This document shows, in pieces, positions 23,047 to 33,689 of a stretch of 64,000 nt of DNA; within the stretch, counting starts at the first letter, position 1, and the number at the start of each line of letters is the position of its first letter. Under the pieces are notes generated by a model that had not been told where the DNA came from, made no database searches, and saw only the letters and a list, made by a program, of their open reading frames with translations. This DNA comes from Pogostemon cablin. Lineage: Eukaryota; Streptophyta; Magnoliopsida; Lamiales; Lamiaceae. The stretch covers positions 23,938,064 through 24,002,063 of the forward strand of contig CM042997.1 in the NCBI GenBank assembly GCA_023678885.1. Direction: 5' to 3'. Made by a program: the position numbers and the translations under genes.

Positions 23047-24201
23047 TAGTACTGTTAAAATAGGTCGAGATCAGCGGGCTCAGCCCGCCCCAACCCACCT
23101 AAACCCACTAATTACCTAGCCTAAAATTAACTCGCCCCATAAAAGCCCACCTAACTCAAACCCACTAAAGTGTAGGCTAACCCGCACCGCCCCACCAACC
23201 CAACATTAACCCACTTTTATAAATTAAAATTTAAAAAATTATCATACAACTTTTAGATTTTAATAATAAAAATATTACCACCCAACACCCACCCTCCCAC
23301 CCCAAAATTTTTTTTTAATAAAATTTTAGATTTTAATATTTAAATAATAAAAATATTACCACACATCCCTACCCCCTACCCCAATATTTTTTTATAAAAC
23401 TTTAAATTTTAATATTTAATAATAAAAATATTATCATCCAATCATACCCCCTATCTACCCCCACCCAGCCCTACCCTCTACCTACACACCCCACCCAACA
23501 CCACCCCCCAACCCCCCAATTTTTTTTATAAAGCTTTAGATTTTAATATTTTAATAATAAAAATATTACCACCCAGCCCTACCACCCTTTTTTTAAATTT
23601 TTTTTAGATTTTAATATTTAAATCTTAAAATATTACCAACCAACCCTACCCTCTACCCACCCACCCAACCCAACCCCCTGCCACTACCCCTCATGGATGG
23701 ATGGAGTAGGCTGGATGATAATATTTTTATTATTTAAATATTAAAATTTAAATTAAAAAAATGGGGGGAAGGGGGTGGGGGTGGCGGCAGGGGGTGTGGG
23801 ATAGGTGGCGGGTGGGTGTGTGGATAGGAGGGTAGGGTTGAATGATAATATTTTTATTATTTAAATAATAAAATCTAAAATTTTATTTAAAAAAAATTGG
23901 GGGTGAGGTGGGTGGGTAGATGGTAGGATTGGGTGATAATATTTTTATTATTTAAATATTAAAATCTAAATTTTTTTGGGAGTGGGTGAAGGGGGGTGGG
24001 TGGGTGGGTGGGTGAGGGGTGGGTAGGTGGATAGGGGTAGAGCTTGGTGGTAATATTACCTCAACAATGAAAAAAAAAAGCCCGCGACCCGCCCCACCAG
24101 TAGCCCGTGCTGCAAGTGACCCACTCCACTTGAGTCCATCAAAAGGTAGGTTGTGGTGGTTGTGGGATAAACCGCCCCACTAACCCATTCTGACAGCTCT
24201 A
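23047..24201. mobile_element. hAT-like non-autonomous element with strand-asymmetric C/G-rich arms
   Basis: Left terminus TAGTACTGTTAAAATAGGT and the reverse complement of the right terminus, TAGAGCTGTCAGAATGGGT, agree at 14 of 19 positions. The second is a common plant hAT-type end. Flanks TATATTAA and TATAGGAA match at 6 of 8 bases. Between 23220 and 23690 the plus strand is a string of CCCACCC tracts alternating with AATATTACC / TTTAATAATAAAAATATT. From 23700 to 24060 it mirrors this with GGGTGGG tracts. The two halves could fold into a large hairpin. No transposase is encoded. Confidence 0.65.
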
Positions 24202-24209
24202 TATAGGAA

Positions 24210-25015
24210 GTTAAAGCATTTCACTTTTGGCTAGAGAGGGATTTCCAGGAGAGATCCCGAACCGAGTATGCTTAATAGGAACGAGTTTGTTTTTTGCGCG
24301 TGGATTAAGGAGTATTATTATTTAATGTATAGTTGTATTAGGGGTGTGTGAGTCCCATATATTAATTATATTAGTGATGGTGTAGGTCTCATGTGTTTAA
24401 AAAGAGAAATCTATACGTTTGATGCAGAAGCCCAAAATTACAAAATGTCCACTTATATAGCAAACGGAGAGGATATATAATGAGTATGTATATTAATATT
24501 TTGTCTATACGTCATGAAAATATATTAACTGTTTTATGGAGTTTTCATGAAAATGTACTCAGAATAGATAAATGTAACTGGAAGGAAAATGTACTCAAAA
24601 TTGATAAAAATAACTAGACAGGAGAGGGGATATAACTTTGAAACACTGTATCTATATCTGACATAGAACATGTCAATTGTTATTGTGAATTTATTTATTT
24701 GCATGGTTTGTACATTATAGTTTTTCTTAGAATAAGCTGTCTTATTGATATGGAGTATTTATTTATATAAATAATAATAAATTTTTTTTTTTATGTATTA
24801 AATTTATGTAAAACAATTATCAAATTTTCACATTAAAATTTCTATTTAAATGTATAATCAATATATCCATGTTACATTTGTGATTCCATTTTTTTTAATA
24901 GGGTGTATTATTTTAGTGATGACAAGTGTGGTTTTGATTCTTTTAACTATCATGCATTGCCAATATTCTATTTATAATTTCCCTTTTGTGAATCCTATAA
25001 TTATTTAAGGATGAG
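24210..25015. other. AT-rich spacer with a Stowaway remnant
   Basis: 24280-24475 keeps Stowaway interior phrases (GGATTAAGGAGTATTATTAT, GGTCTCATGTG) without good termini. No gene was seen. Confidence 0.45.
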
Positions 25016-25018
25016 AAT

Positions 25019-25021
<3 letters not shown>

Positions 25022-25070
<49 letters not shown>
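25022..25070. repeat. (TA)n microsatellite
   Basis: Uninterrupted TA dinucleotides, about 22 units. Confidence 0.95.
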
Positions 25071-25072
<2 letters not shown>

Positions 25073-25109
25073 TTTTACTTTTATGTATAATAACTATTAT
25101 TATTTTGGC

Positions 25110-26325
25110 AAATACTAATGTGCACCAGTTTTTAAGGTGCAACAAATAATTCAAATCCAATTGACCCATCATATATAAAAAATTTTTGACCCATATTTCA
25201 TTTTCTTCCCTTTCTCTTGCTCCTTTCTTCTAAATTTCTCTCTCCCCTTATTTTCCTTTCTTAAAATTTCTCTCTCTCTTTATTTTCATCACTCTCTCTC
25301 TCTCTTAATCTTTTCACTTTCTCTCTCCTAATATTTAAATAATTTTTATATTTTTGGAATTAATTTAATTTTTTTATTTGATTCAAATTGATATTAATTG
25401 ACTTTTAGACGGACAGTATTAATGTATATAATTGTATTTATAATTGTATTACTTTTTTAAAGTAGTGTACAAAACTAAAAATATTAAAAAAATAAAAAAC
25501 GTAATATAATTATAAAAAAAAAATTATACACTATTGAATTGCAAAAAATAAAATATCTGATAATAAATATTTGAAGCAATTAAAGGATTGCATATTTGAA
25601 CATAATAAACAAATTCAACAATGGTACATTTTGAACATTAATTTCATAACAAAAATTTTCTCTTATTATTCTTTCTCTCATCTCCACTAATTTAACACAG
25701 TATATATTAATTAATAAAAAGTGATACAGTATCATAAAAAATATAATACAGTTTAACAAAATGTACTTAACAACGAGATTGGCGGTTTCCTTCTCAATAG
25801 GACTACACCACGTCGAATCTACCACCTCTTCATTGCCTTGCTCCCCACCAATCCGCCGTCGTTTTCCGTTGCGACACAACGTTGTCGATACCGTGTTGGA
25901 AGACGAATCAATGACATCACCGCTCGTCAGATCTGTTTGAATCATAGCCGGATCTACTTTCTTCCATATCTATTCGAACCATCATTGGAAGACTCGCCGT
26001 AAATCATCAAGAGAGAGAGAAAGAGAGAGCGGATTAGAGAGATTAGAGAGAAAAGGGGTGAAAACAGATTAGAGAAAAGAGGGAGAAGTGGATGAGAAAT
26101 AAGCGTGAGAATTCAAGTGATACAGATCGAAAGAGAGAGAGGAGAAGAGAGAGATGGGCAGATCGAGATGAGAGAGAGAGGAAAGGTAACGAGAGAAGAG
26201 AGAGAGGAGTGGAAGAAATTACCCTAATTGGAATTTTTTACCTTTTATATCTGACCCATTTTCAATTACGGGTAATATTTTTAATGTGCACTTATTGCAC
26301 AGTAGATCAACTCTACTATTTTTAA
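25110..26325. mobile_element. Possible foldback or Pack-MULE-like element
   Basis: The left arm (25115-25335) carries TGTGCACC, GACCCAT and a long CTCTCTC tract. The right arm (25985-26320) carries the complementary order: GAGAGAG tracts, GACCCAT in reverse context, and TGTGCACTTATTGCACAG. The arms are only roughly complementary and no target duplication was found. The centre (25780-25945) is clearly less AT-rich and coding-like. Low certainty. Confidence 0.35.
25580..25945 (-). pseudogene. Unrecognised open frame, possible gene fragment
   Basis: The open frame begins MIQTDLTSGDVIDSSSNTVS and continues with RNGKRRRIGGEQGNEE before turning into hydrophobic AT-rich sequence after about residue 60. 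Only the first 55-60 residues have coding-like composition. No domain was recognised. It may be a 5' gene fragment carried by the surrounding repeat. Confidence 0.25.
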
Positions 26326-26329
26326 AAAA

Positions 26330-27710
26330 GTAATATTTTTTTTATTATATCATTACAAATTTTGTTATATAGGATACAAAATAGTTTGTCATGCTAACGA
26401 GAAGTTTAATAATAATATTTTAGAGTTCAAGTTTATATTAAATTAATTTTATACGTAATTCTCATTTATAAACTTAACTGATTTTATTAGAATTATAAAA
26501 TTAAAAGAACGAGCGAGCATGTGACTATTATAATTTTACGTGTATTAAAAGCAAGTTATAGACTAAATCGATTAATCCATCACTAAAATGTTAATCCATC
26601 ACTAAAATCTTAAGAGAGACTAAATTGATTAATCCATCACTAAAATCTTAGGTGAGAGAATGAATATTATTATATTGTTAGGGTGGTCAGCTCTCTATTA
26701 TTAAGAGCTGCTGCTGACCTTTGACTGAGCCCTGATTAGGGGCGTGAAACGGTGCTCACTGACAAAATCAGAGGGATGTTGACGGTGTAGTGGTTTCCAT
26801 ATATTACCAAAATGCCATTTTATGTGTATTAAAGCAAGTTTTGGGCTAAACTTGTTAATCCACTACTAAACTCCCAAGTGAGAGAATGAGGAGAGCAAAG
26901 AGGCTGGAATTTTTTCAATGGGTTGTTACCCTTCTTTGTTCACCAATGATTTCGATTTGAAAATATAAAGTAACAACCCATAATACATGCTCTCTTTTAA
27001 ATTGAATATATTTTAAATTGAATTTATATTCTGTTTAAAGGAGTGGTGTGTTTGTAGTTGTGATTATCTGTCTGAAAACTACGCCACACAATTTCTCTTC
27101 AACTATCTTAATCGACGTATCGAAGGATAAAGGCTGTGATGATGAGTTCTTTCAATTGGATCAAGTATGGGATATATATACCGTATCTTGGCGGGGCAAA
27201 CCTTCGTATAATTGGGTTTTGCAGCCATGGCGGTGTTCCTCTCTTACTTGCGGTTCAGATCTGAGCCTCACTATTTTTATTTTAATTTATTTATATATTT
27301 ATTTTTAAATTTATAATATTTATTTTTAAAAAAAAATTAGAGTACTTATTTGTAAAATAAGTAAATAACCATTAAGGTTCTTAAATGTAGTATTAATAAA
27401 AATACTTATGCAGCTTAGGATAAAATTACTCTGAAAAAATTGGACAAATTAGTTTTTTTTTTTGAAAAAAAAATATATACTATTATTTTTTTAAAAAAAA
27501 AATTATGAATTAAAATTTTCTAAAATATTTATCAAATTTTCTCATTAAAATTTTATTTAAATGTAAAATTTTCATTTTCATTAGTTATCAATAATTCTAA
27601 AATATCTCTATTATATCGTCATTCCATTTTTTTTTATATTTTTCAAGAATAGTAGAGCATAATTTTAGGGATGGCAAGTGTCGTTTTTACACATTTTTTA
27701 TTCTTATGTT
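26330..27710. other. Intergenic DNA with old repeats, no clear gene
   Basis: TTAATCCATCACTAAAAT occurs three times at 26570-26650. A related stretch (GTGTATTAAAGCAAGTTTTG, 26825) recurs 270 bp later. The frame at 27048-27308 is the most coding-like part but matches no family I know. Confidence 0.4.
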
Positions 27711-27721
27711 ACACATCAGCA

Positions 27722-27742
27722 TTCTTATTATTATTATTATTA

Positions 27743-27774
<32 letters not shown>

Positions 27775-27776
27775 TT
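27722..27776. repeat. (TTA)n microsatellite
   Basis: About 17 trinucleotide units with one interruption (ATC). It abuts the MITE at 27779. Confidence 0.9.
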
Positions 27777-27778
27777 AT

Positions 27779-28197
27779 GGGTTGATCACCGGTGCACTCA
27801 TATGTGTATAACTTTTTATTTTATTTTTTATAACTGTTTTTTAATAATTGCATACTTTTTTCACATTCAATTTTTTATTAAAAAAACTAGCATCGATATG
27901 TGTATAAATTTTTATTCAATAGTGTATACATGTTTTTTAATAATTGTATATTTTTTGCACATTTTGTTTTTCATTAAAAAAAACTAGCATCGATATGTAT
28001 ATAAAGTGTATACATGTTTTTTAATAACTGTATATTTTTTATACTCAATTTTTCATTAAAAAACTAACAAAAAATTCACTAACAAAGTGTATACATTTTT
28101 GTTCATAATTGAATATGTTTTTGTTCATAATTGTATACGTTTTTTAAAGTGGGTACACCTTATCCTGGGTGCACCCAGGTGTATAGTAGTATTAGCC
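27779..28197 (-). mobile_element. GTGCACCCGGGTGCAC-family MITE (reverse orientation)
   Basis: Exact 9-bp target duplication TTATTTTAT at 27770-27778 and 28198-28206. Termini are GGGTTGATCACCGGTGCACT and GGGTGCACCCAGGTGTATAG ending ATTAGCC. The interior has the family's repeated ACTTTTTATTC, TGTATACATGTTTTTTAATA and TTTTCATTAAAAAA phrases. Open frames here are artefacts of that composition. Confidence 0.85.
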
Positions 28198-28205
28198 TTA
28201 TTTTA

Positions 28206-28760
28206 TTTAACAAAAGTTACTCTAATTTTAAATTTGTCATTCTTTCTTCACATATATATGATTAATTTATAGTATTTTTTCCCAACTTAAAAATACTAGG
28301 ATTCACAGTAAATTCAATAAAATAGATAAAAAAAATTGCAATTTTTTTGAACAATTTAATATAATAGACGGGAAGGATGATTGGAAATGGAGAAGTATTA
28401 AAAAATAATTTCAAAAATTTTAAGTGTATAACAATTAAAAAAAAAAAACTTATCCTGCTTAAGATAAAAATTACCCTTAAAAATTGACAAGTTAGTTTTA
28501 AGAGATAAATAGAGCTTTGGAAAAATAAATACGCTCTCCGTCACATGAAAAGAGTTCCGTTTACTGTTTGCATAAAAATTAAGAAATATAGTATTTTAAT
28601 ATGCACTGGGTTGAGAGATATAATAATTTAATGTATAGTGAGTTGTTGTAGTAGTGTTATGTTTGGATCCCATAAAGATAAAATGATTGATTTATGTGAG
28701 TTTCATCTACTAAAAAAGTAAATGTAACTTTTGTAACAGGACGTCCTAATTAGTATTCCA
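28206..28760. other. AT-rich spacer with degenerate Stowaway
   Basis: 28533-28757 resembles a decayed Stowaway (GCTCTCCGTCACATGAAAAG at the left; GTAGTGTTATGTTTGGATCC inside). The rest shows no feature. Confidence 0.45.
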
Positions 28761-29190
28761 TTTATTTATTATTATTATTATTATTTTCCTATAAAACGTT
28801 ATTGCTTTCACTATGTAAAGTTATCACTTTTCTTTTATATTATAAATTGATCATAAAATAGTATTATCCATTTTCATTAATTGACTTTTCATTATTGAAA
28901 TTATCACTTTTTATCCGTGTCACGTAAGCCTTATGTGAGACGATTTCTCTTGATCGAAATACTTTCTTAACGTAACCTTTCACATTTTTCTTTTATCTAT
29001 CTTACACCATTATTATGTCTAAAATAGGAAATATTACTTTATCCATAAATCTTGAAAGTAATTTTAATTTTTAAATTTGTTATATTTTTTTTTCACACAC
29101 ATATCAATACTTTATATTTTTTATTTATTTAAAATACTATAATTTCTTTTAAAGTCAACAAAATTAATTAAAAAAAAGAGTAATTTTCCT
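28760..29190. other. AT-rich spacer
   Basis: No gene. A (TTA)n run of about 7 units lies at 28767-28787. ATCACTTTTTATCCGTGTCACGTAAGCC recurs in related form elsewhere (28905, 32545), suggesting another dispersed repeat. Confidence 0.4.
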
Positions 29191-29200
29191 TAAATAATAT

Positions 29201-29450
29201 GATTAATTGCAAAAAAAACCACGAACTTTACTCCTATTGCAAATTAATCCTGACTTTTGAGAAATTGCAAAAAAATCACTACCTTTAAGTATTGTTGCAA
29301 AATAAACCCAAAAAAACTCTACTTTAGTAAAAAATTGGGTTTATTTTGCAACAATATTTAAAGGTGATGGTTTTTTTTGCAATTTCTCAAAAGTGAAGAT
29401 TAATTTGCAATAGGAGTAAAGTTCGTGGGTTTTTTTTTGCAATTAACCCT
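29201..29450. mobile_element. Near-palindromic MITE with 9-bp target duplication
   Basis: AAATAATAT directly repeated at 29192-29200 and 29451-29459 (the match runs two bases further). The two halves are almost complete inverted repeats: TTAATTGCAAAAAAAACCAC at the left against the mirrored GGTTTTTTTTTGCAATTAACCC-like right arm, cut at the palindrome centre near 29325. Confidence 0.85.
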
Positions 29451-29588
29451 AAATAATATGATATGCTGTATGGGAAGGGTAGTTCAAGATTGAGGGAGTA
29501 ATAGCATATTGTTCTATTAATCTTGGAAAAACACATTATTCATATGCAATGTTTATTATGAGTATTTTCTATAGTTATAGCGATAGGT

Positions 29589-29590
<2 letters not shown>

Positions 29591-29680
<90 letters not shown>
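29591..29680. repeat. (AAT)n microsatellite
   Basis: About 30 uninterrupted AAT units. Confidence 0.97.
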
Positions 29681-29681
<1 letters not shown>

Positions 29682-29689
29682 GTACAAAA

Positions 29690-30084
29690 CTAATAGGGAT
29701 GAAATTATAATTATATTTTAGGAATTTACACTAAACTTTATAAATTTCAAATTAAATAATTAGAAAAAAAAAGGTGAGAATTTATCATAGCTCGTGAAAG
29801 TCAAACATAATCCGGGCTGATTCTAAATATCAGAACTTTTTAACATCTTTAGTCTTTATAAAATTAGAAAACACATCTATATTATGAATGTGTTTTGACA
29901 ATTCAATTATTTCATGTCATTACATTTTAACCAAAAGAACAATATTTTTGGGGGTAAAATAAAAAAAATGAAACAGAAGAATTAGAGATCTAATTCTCCA
30001 ATAGCATCGAATGGAATCACGCCATATAAAAAATTCTTCTTTTGAATATTAAAAAAACATATAATTAATTAAGTATAAAATATA
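29690..30084. other. AT-rich spacer
   Basis: Nothing recognisable. Confidence 0.4.
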
Positions 30085-30347
30085 CTCCCTCCGTCCCACG
30101 ATTATTATTACACTTACTATAAAAGGCGTCCCACAATTAATGTTATATTTCTATTTTTGGATAACGGGATCCACACTAAATTATTAAATATCTCTATTGG
30201 GCTCACAAGACTCCACTAATACAATTATCTCAACTACCCACTTTACATTAAAATATTATTTCTCTCACCTCACAACATATTAAAATACAATACTCCTTAA
30301 TCTCCGTGCAAACAGTAAACGTAACAATAATTGCGGGACGGAGGGAG
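30085..30347. mobile_element. Stowaway-like MITE
   Basis: CTCCCTCCGTCCCACGATTA pairs with AATTGCGGGACGGAGGGAG; TA on both sides. Confidence 0.92.
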
Positions 30348-30487
30348 TATTTCTTAAGTAAATAAAAAGTTCCAAGAATTTCTTGATAAGAGGGGCATAA
30401 GTATGATCTTCAAATTACGTGCTGCGTGAGATCTTTTAACATAAGATTATTTTTGTATTTTTAAAAAATAATTATTACTTTTTTATA

Positions 30488-30765
30488 AAATAGAATGAGG
30501 CTTGCGTACACTCGGGCACACCGTGCGCCTTTAGAATTTAGTATTATAGGTAAGGGTATATTGTTTTGTTCTAAATGATATACACTTTAATTAGTAAGGG
30601 TACACCATTTTGTTTTAAAGGATATATACTTTTTATTAATATTTTTTATTTTTCTTCAGAAAATAAAGGGCACACATCTTTATACTAAAGGGTATACAAT
30701 TTAATACAAAATTTTAAAAGAGCACGGAGTATGCCCGTGCACCCGGATGCACACAAGTTTTTGTC
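30488..30765. mobile_element. Possible member of the GTGCACCCGG MITE group
   Basis: Left block GAGGCTTGCGTACACTCGGG and right block GCCCGTGCACCCGGATGCAC resemble the ends at 21131-21317. No target duplication could be confirmed. Confidence 0.45.
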
Positions 30766-30769
30766 AATA

Positions 30770-31245
30770 ATATTATCAATTTTTATTGAGAATGTTAAAA
30801 CCTTTTATTTATACTAAGAATAATCATAAAATAATTTTCTGCTTCACTATATTTTTTTAGTAATTCGAATATCAATTATACGTCTTATATAATCTCTCTA
30901 TAAGAAAGTATCACACTACGTATTAACAACCTAGAAAGCAACCTATAATGTAGTGCAAAATGAATGAATGTCTGTCGGTTATGAGTTTATTGGCTATATA
31001 TCGATCGAGTGGTGAATGTGAAAAGTGAAGTATTGTTGAAGTGGAAATTAATTAATTTATGGAGAGTACTATTAATTAATTAATTGTTACATTAATTGAT
31101 TTTAGTGGTTCTCATGTCAATTTTCGTTCTCCTTTAATTTCTACTTTTTCTTTAACGACTTGATTTTGATGCATTCTATCTTTAGTCAACTCATTTTTCA
31201 TACAAAGTCATCAACAAACTTACCAAATTCCACGTACATATTTTG
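30770..31245. other. AT-rich spacer
   Basis: No gene or repeat termini were seen. Confidence 0.4.
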
Positions 31246-31444
31246 GGGCTCGGATTCTCTGTGTCATTTGATGCATCATCTTCTATGCCACACGTTAGAT
31301 TGACGACACATAGAAGAAAAAAACTATACCCTAATCCTTAAATCCTAGGAGTAATGGTTGGATTTGTTTCCTCATCTTACGTGTCAATCACATAATGTGT
31401 GGCACAAAAGATGATGCACCAAATGACACAGAGAATCCGAGTAG
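31246..31444. mobile_element. 199-bp MITE with 9-bp target duplication
   Basis: CATATTTTG is directly repeated at 31237-31245 and 31445-31453. The inverted ends are CTCGGATTCTCTGTGTCATT and its complement GACACAGAGAATCCGAG, and complementarity extends about 60 bp inward (GATGCATCATCTTCT against AGATGATGCACC). Confidence 0.85.
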
Positions 31445-31459
31445 CATATTTTGCATTAT

Positions 31460-31794
31460 TCTTATTTTCTTGTTCAACCATCTAATCCATTTTCTACACA
31501 ATATTTATTTCTTTCATTCAAAGCGATATCAATAGAAAGAGTTTGGAAAGAGAGTTACCATAAAATAACAATATTTAATTTAACATAAAAATACTACAAG
31601 TGATGCGTTTAATTAATTAGAAGGAAAAGTCTTATGTGATACCATCTCACGTAATACTTTATATAAGACGGATAAAAAGTAATAACGTTATTAATGAAAA
31701 AAAGATATTCAATCGATAAAAAGTGATAATGGTGTAGTAAATTATTTCATGAACATAATAGTGTAGTAAATTATTTCATGAACAATTTATAGTA
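31460..31794. other. AT-rich spacer
   Basis: No gene. TAGTAAATTATTTCATGAAC is duplicated in tandem at about 31735-31782. Confidence 0.45.
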
Positions 31795-32492
31795 GGCTAA
31801 TACTATTCTGCACCTGAGTACACCCCAGAATACGGTGCACCCAAACGTATACAATTATGAACAAAAATAAGTAGTATATAATTATGTAAAAAAATGTAGT
31901 CCCTCCGTCCCATCCTAATGGTTACATATTTCCATTTTGGGCGTCCCATCCTAATGGTTACATTTCCCTTTTTAGCATATGAGACCCACACAAATTAATT
32001 ACTTCTCTCTCTATGGGCTCACGCATCCCACTAATACACATATCCACTTTACATTAAATTATTATTTCTCTCACTTCAATACACATTAAAAAAGCAAACG
32101 TAATCATAAGGACGTGACGGATGGAGTATATATTTTGTTAGTGAATTTTTTGTTAGTTTTGTTTAATGAAAAATTGAGTGTAAAAAATATACTACAATTA
32201 TTAAAAAATATGTATACACTATTGAATAAAAAGTTATACCCATATGGATGCTAGTTTTTTTAACCCACTTTACATTAAATTATTATTTCTCTCACTTCAA
32301 TACACATTAAAATACTATATTCATTAATCCCAGTGCAAAAAGCAAACGTAATCATAAGCACGGGATGAAGGGAGTATATATTTTGTTAGTGAAAAAATAT
32401 ACAATTATTAAGAAACATGTATACAATATAGAATAAAAAGTTATACACATATGAGTGCACATTTGCACTCGGGTGCACCGGATATCAAGGAG
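31795..32492 (+). mobile_element. GTGCACC-family MITE with nested Stowaway
   Basis: Left end GGCTAATACTATTCTGCACC and right block GCACTCGGGTGCACCGGATA match the family, as do interior phrases such as TTATACACATATGAGTGC. A Stowaway (31899-32126) lies inside, and 32262-32375 duplicates that Stowaway's right half. The target duplication is unclear. Confidence 0.65.
31899..32126. mobile_element. Stowaway-like MITE (nested)
   Basis: GTCCCTCCGTCCCATCCTAA at the left and AAGGACGTGACGGATGGAG at the right, between TA dinucleotides. GTCCCATCCTAATGGTTACAT is tandemly duplicated near its left end. Confidence 0.85.
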
Positions 32493-32810
32493 TATAGTAT
32501 AAATTAAAAGTGATAATATTTTATAGTGAAATTGATAATAATATTATCACTTTTTATCCGTCTCACGTAAAAATTTTATATGAGACGATCTCACACAAAG
32601 TCTTTGTCACACCATTATGATCATATTTAAATTCTTTAAGAATTTATATATTATTAGAGGATACACATTTCGTGTCTTAATTACACACTTAAATACAAAC
32701 CTGCCTCCTCGTAGACTGTTGTGAACATAAAAAAATCATAAATAACATTTACAATAAAATGTGATACATATATAACATACAGATAAAAACTAATAACGGT
32801 CAAATATTAT

Positions 32811-32912
32811 AACCCCGTCCCAGGTTAAGAGGGTCAGAGACCTTATGTTAAACATAAGGTCTTTGACCTTTATTATAAGGTCTCTGGCCCTCATTACCTG
32901 GGACGGAGGGAG
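32811..32912. mobile_element. Short 102-bp Stowaway-like hairpin
   Basis: AACCCCGTCCCAGGTTAAGA pairs along almost its whole length with TACCTGGGACGGAGGGAG. The internal AGAGACCTTATGTT and AACATAAGGTCTTTGACC also self-pair. It could fold into a single long stem. Confidence 0.75.
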
Positions 32913-32914
32913 AT

Positions 32915-33528
32915 ATGAAAAGTGAGCATCTTTAATGAAAATTATTAACTAATTAAGAAAAATGAAATGTCTTTTAAAAGAATTGATAATTATTTTAAAA
33001 AAAAATCTCATGCATTGTATGAAGGCCTCACACAGCAAAGTGGCGCCATTCCTGCATTGCTGCATACCATTAGCCTTAGCGACACAGAAATGATTATTTG
33101 AGAGGCACAAAATCTGTTGTGCATATCTTATACTTAGTGTGGTTTTAACATTTCTTAAAGTTACGTTCTTAAGTGTCCTAGCTTAGTTCTGCACGTGTAT
33201 TTTATGGAGTGCATGTGATCAGAATTTTTAATGGTCTGTAATGATGAGTCAGTTGGTCATCAAACAAATGAATCTTGAGCAATTTACTATGAGCTGTTCT
33301 CTTGTGAATCGGGTTTACGATGTAATCCTTGCGGCCCTTCTTTAAATCCCCTATCAATACATATGATATACTCTTATAGGATTAGAAGGGGGACCACAAG
33401 GCTTAGAGTAAGAAGAGACCCGGGTTGATTTGATGAGAAGTGACGTACTTTTAATCAAACTATATTGTTAAACAATTCGTGTGAGTAATGAAAATATCTC
33501 ATCATAAAAAATAAATCAATCTCCACAT
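32915..33528. other. Spacer without recognisable gene
   Basis: Somewhat less AT-rich than the surroundings between 33020 and 33420, but no exon or protein family is recognised. Confidence 0.4.
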
Positions 33529-33676
33529 ACTTGGTCACTAGGCTCCTCACTGAGGTTCGATTCCATTTAGGAATGAATAGGTGAGGAGTAATAAGAAGCC
33601 TTGGAGATAGGTGGTGTATGGGTGCTTGGTGAACTAACTATACTAACAACTAACTTTGTCCGATAAAAAAAAAAAA
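33529..33676 (+). mobile_element. tRNA-derived SINE, 5'-truncated
   Basis: Flanked by the direct repeat ATCTCCACAT (33519-33528 and 33677-33686). It contains GAGGTTCGATTCC, matching the pol III box B consensus. It continues with GAATGAATAGGTGAGGAGT, GTGTATGGGTGCTTGGTGAA, ACTATACTAACAACTAACTT and ends in an A-run of about 13. Two further copies in reverse orientation are at 43108-43320 and 44176-44316. It lacks the box A head seen in them. Confidence 0.82.
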
Positions 33677-33689
33677 ATCTCCACATGAA

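Noticed and set aside
26092..26325. Arg/Glu-rich 77-codon frame
   Set aside because: Produced by a GA-repeat tract; low complexity.
33540..33560. Possible tRNA gene from the GAGGTTCGATTCC box B
   Set aside because: No cloverleaf can be drawn, and it is followed by a SINE body with A-tail and target duplication. The same applies at 44240 and, less clearly, 55180-55240.
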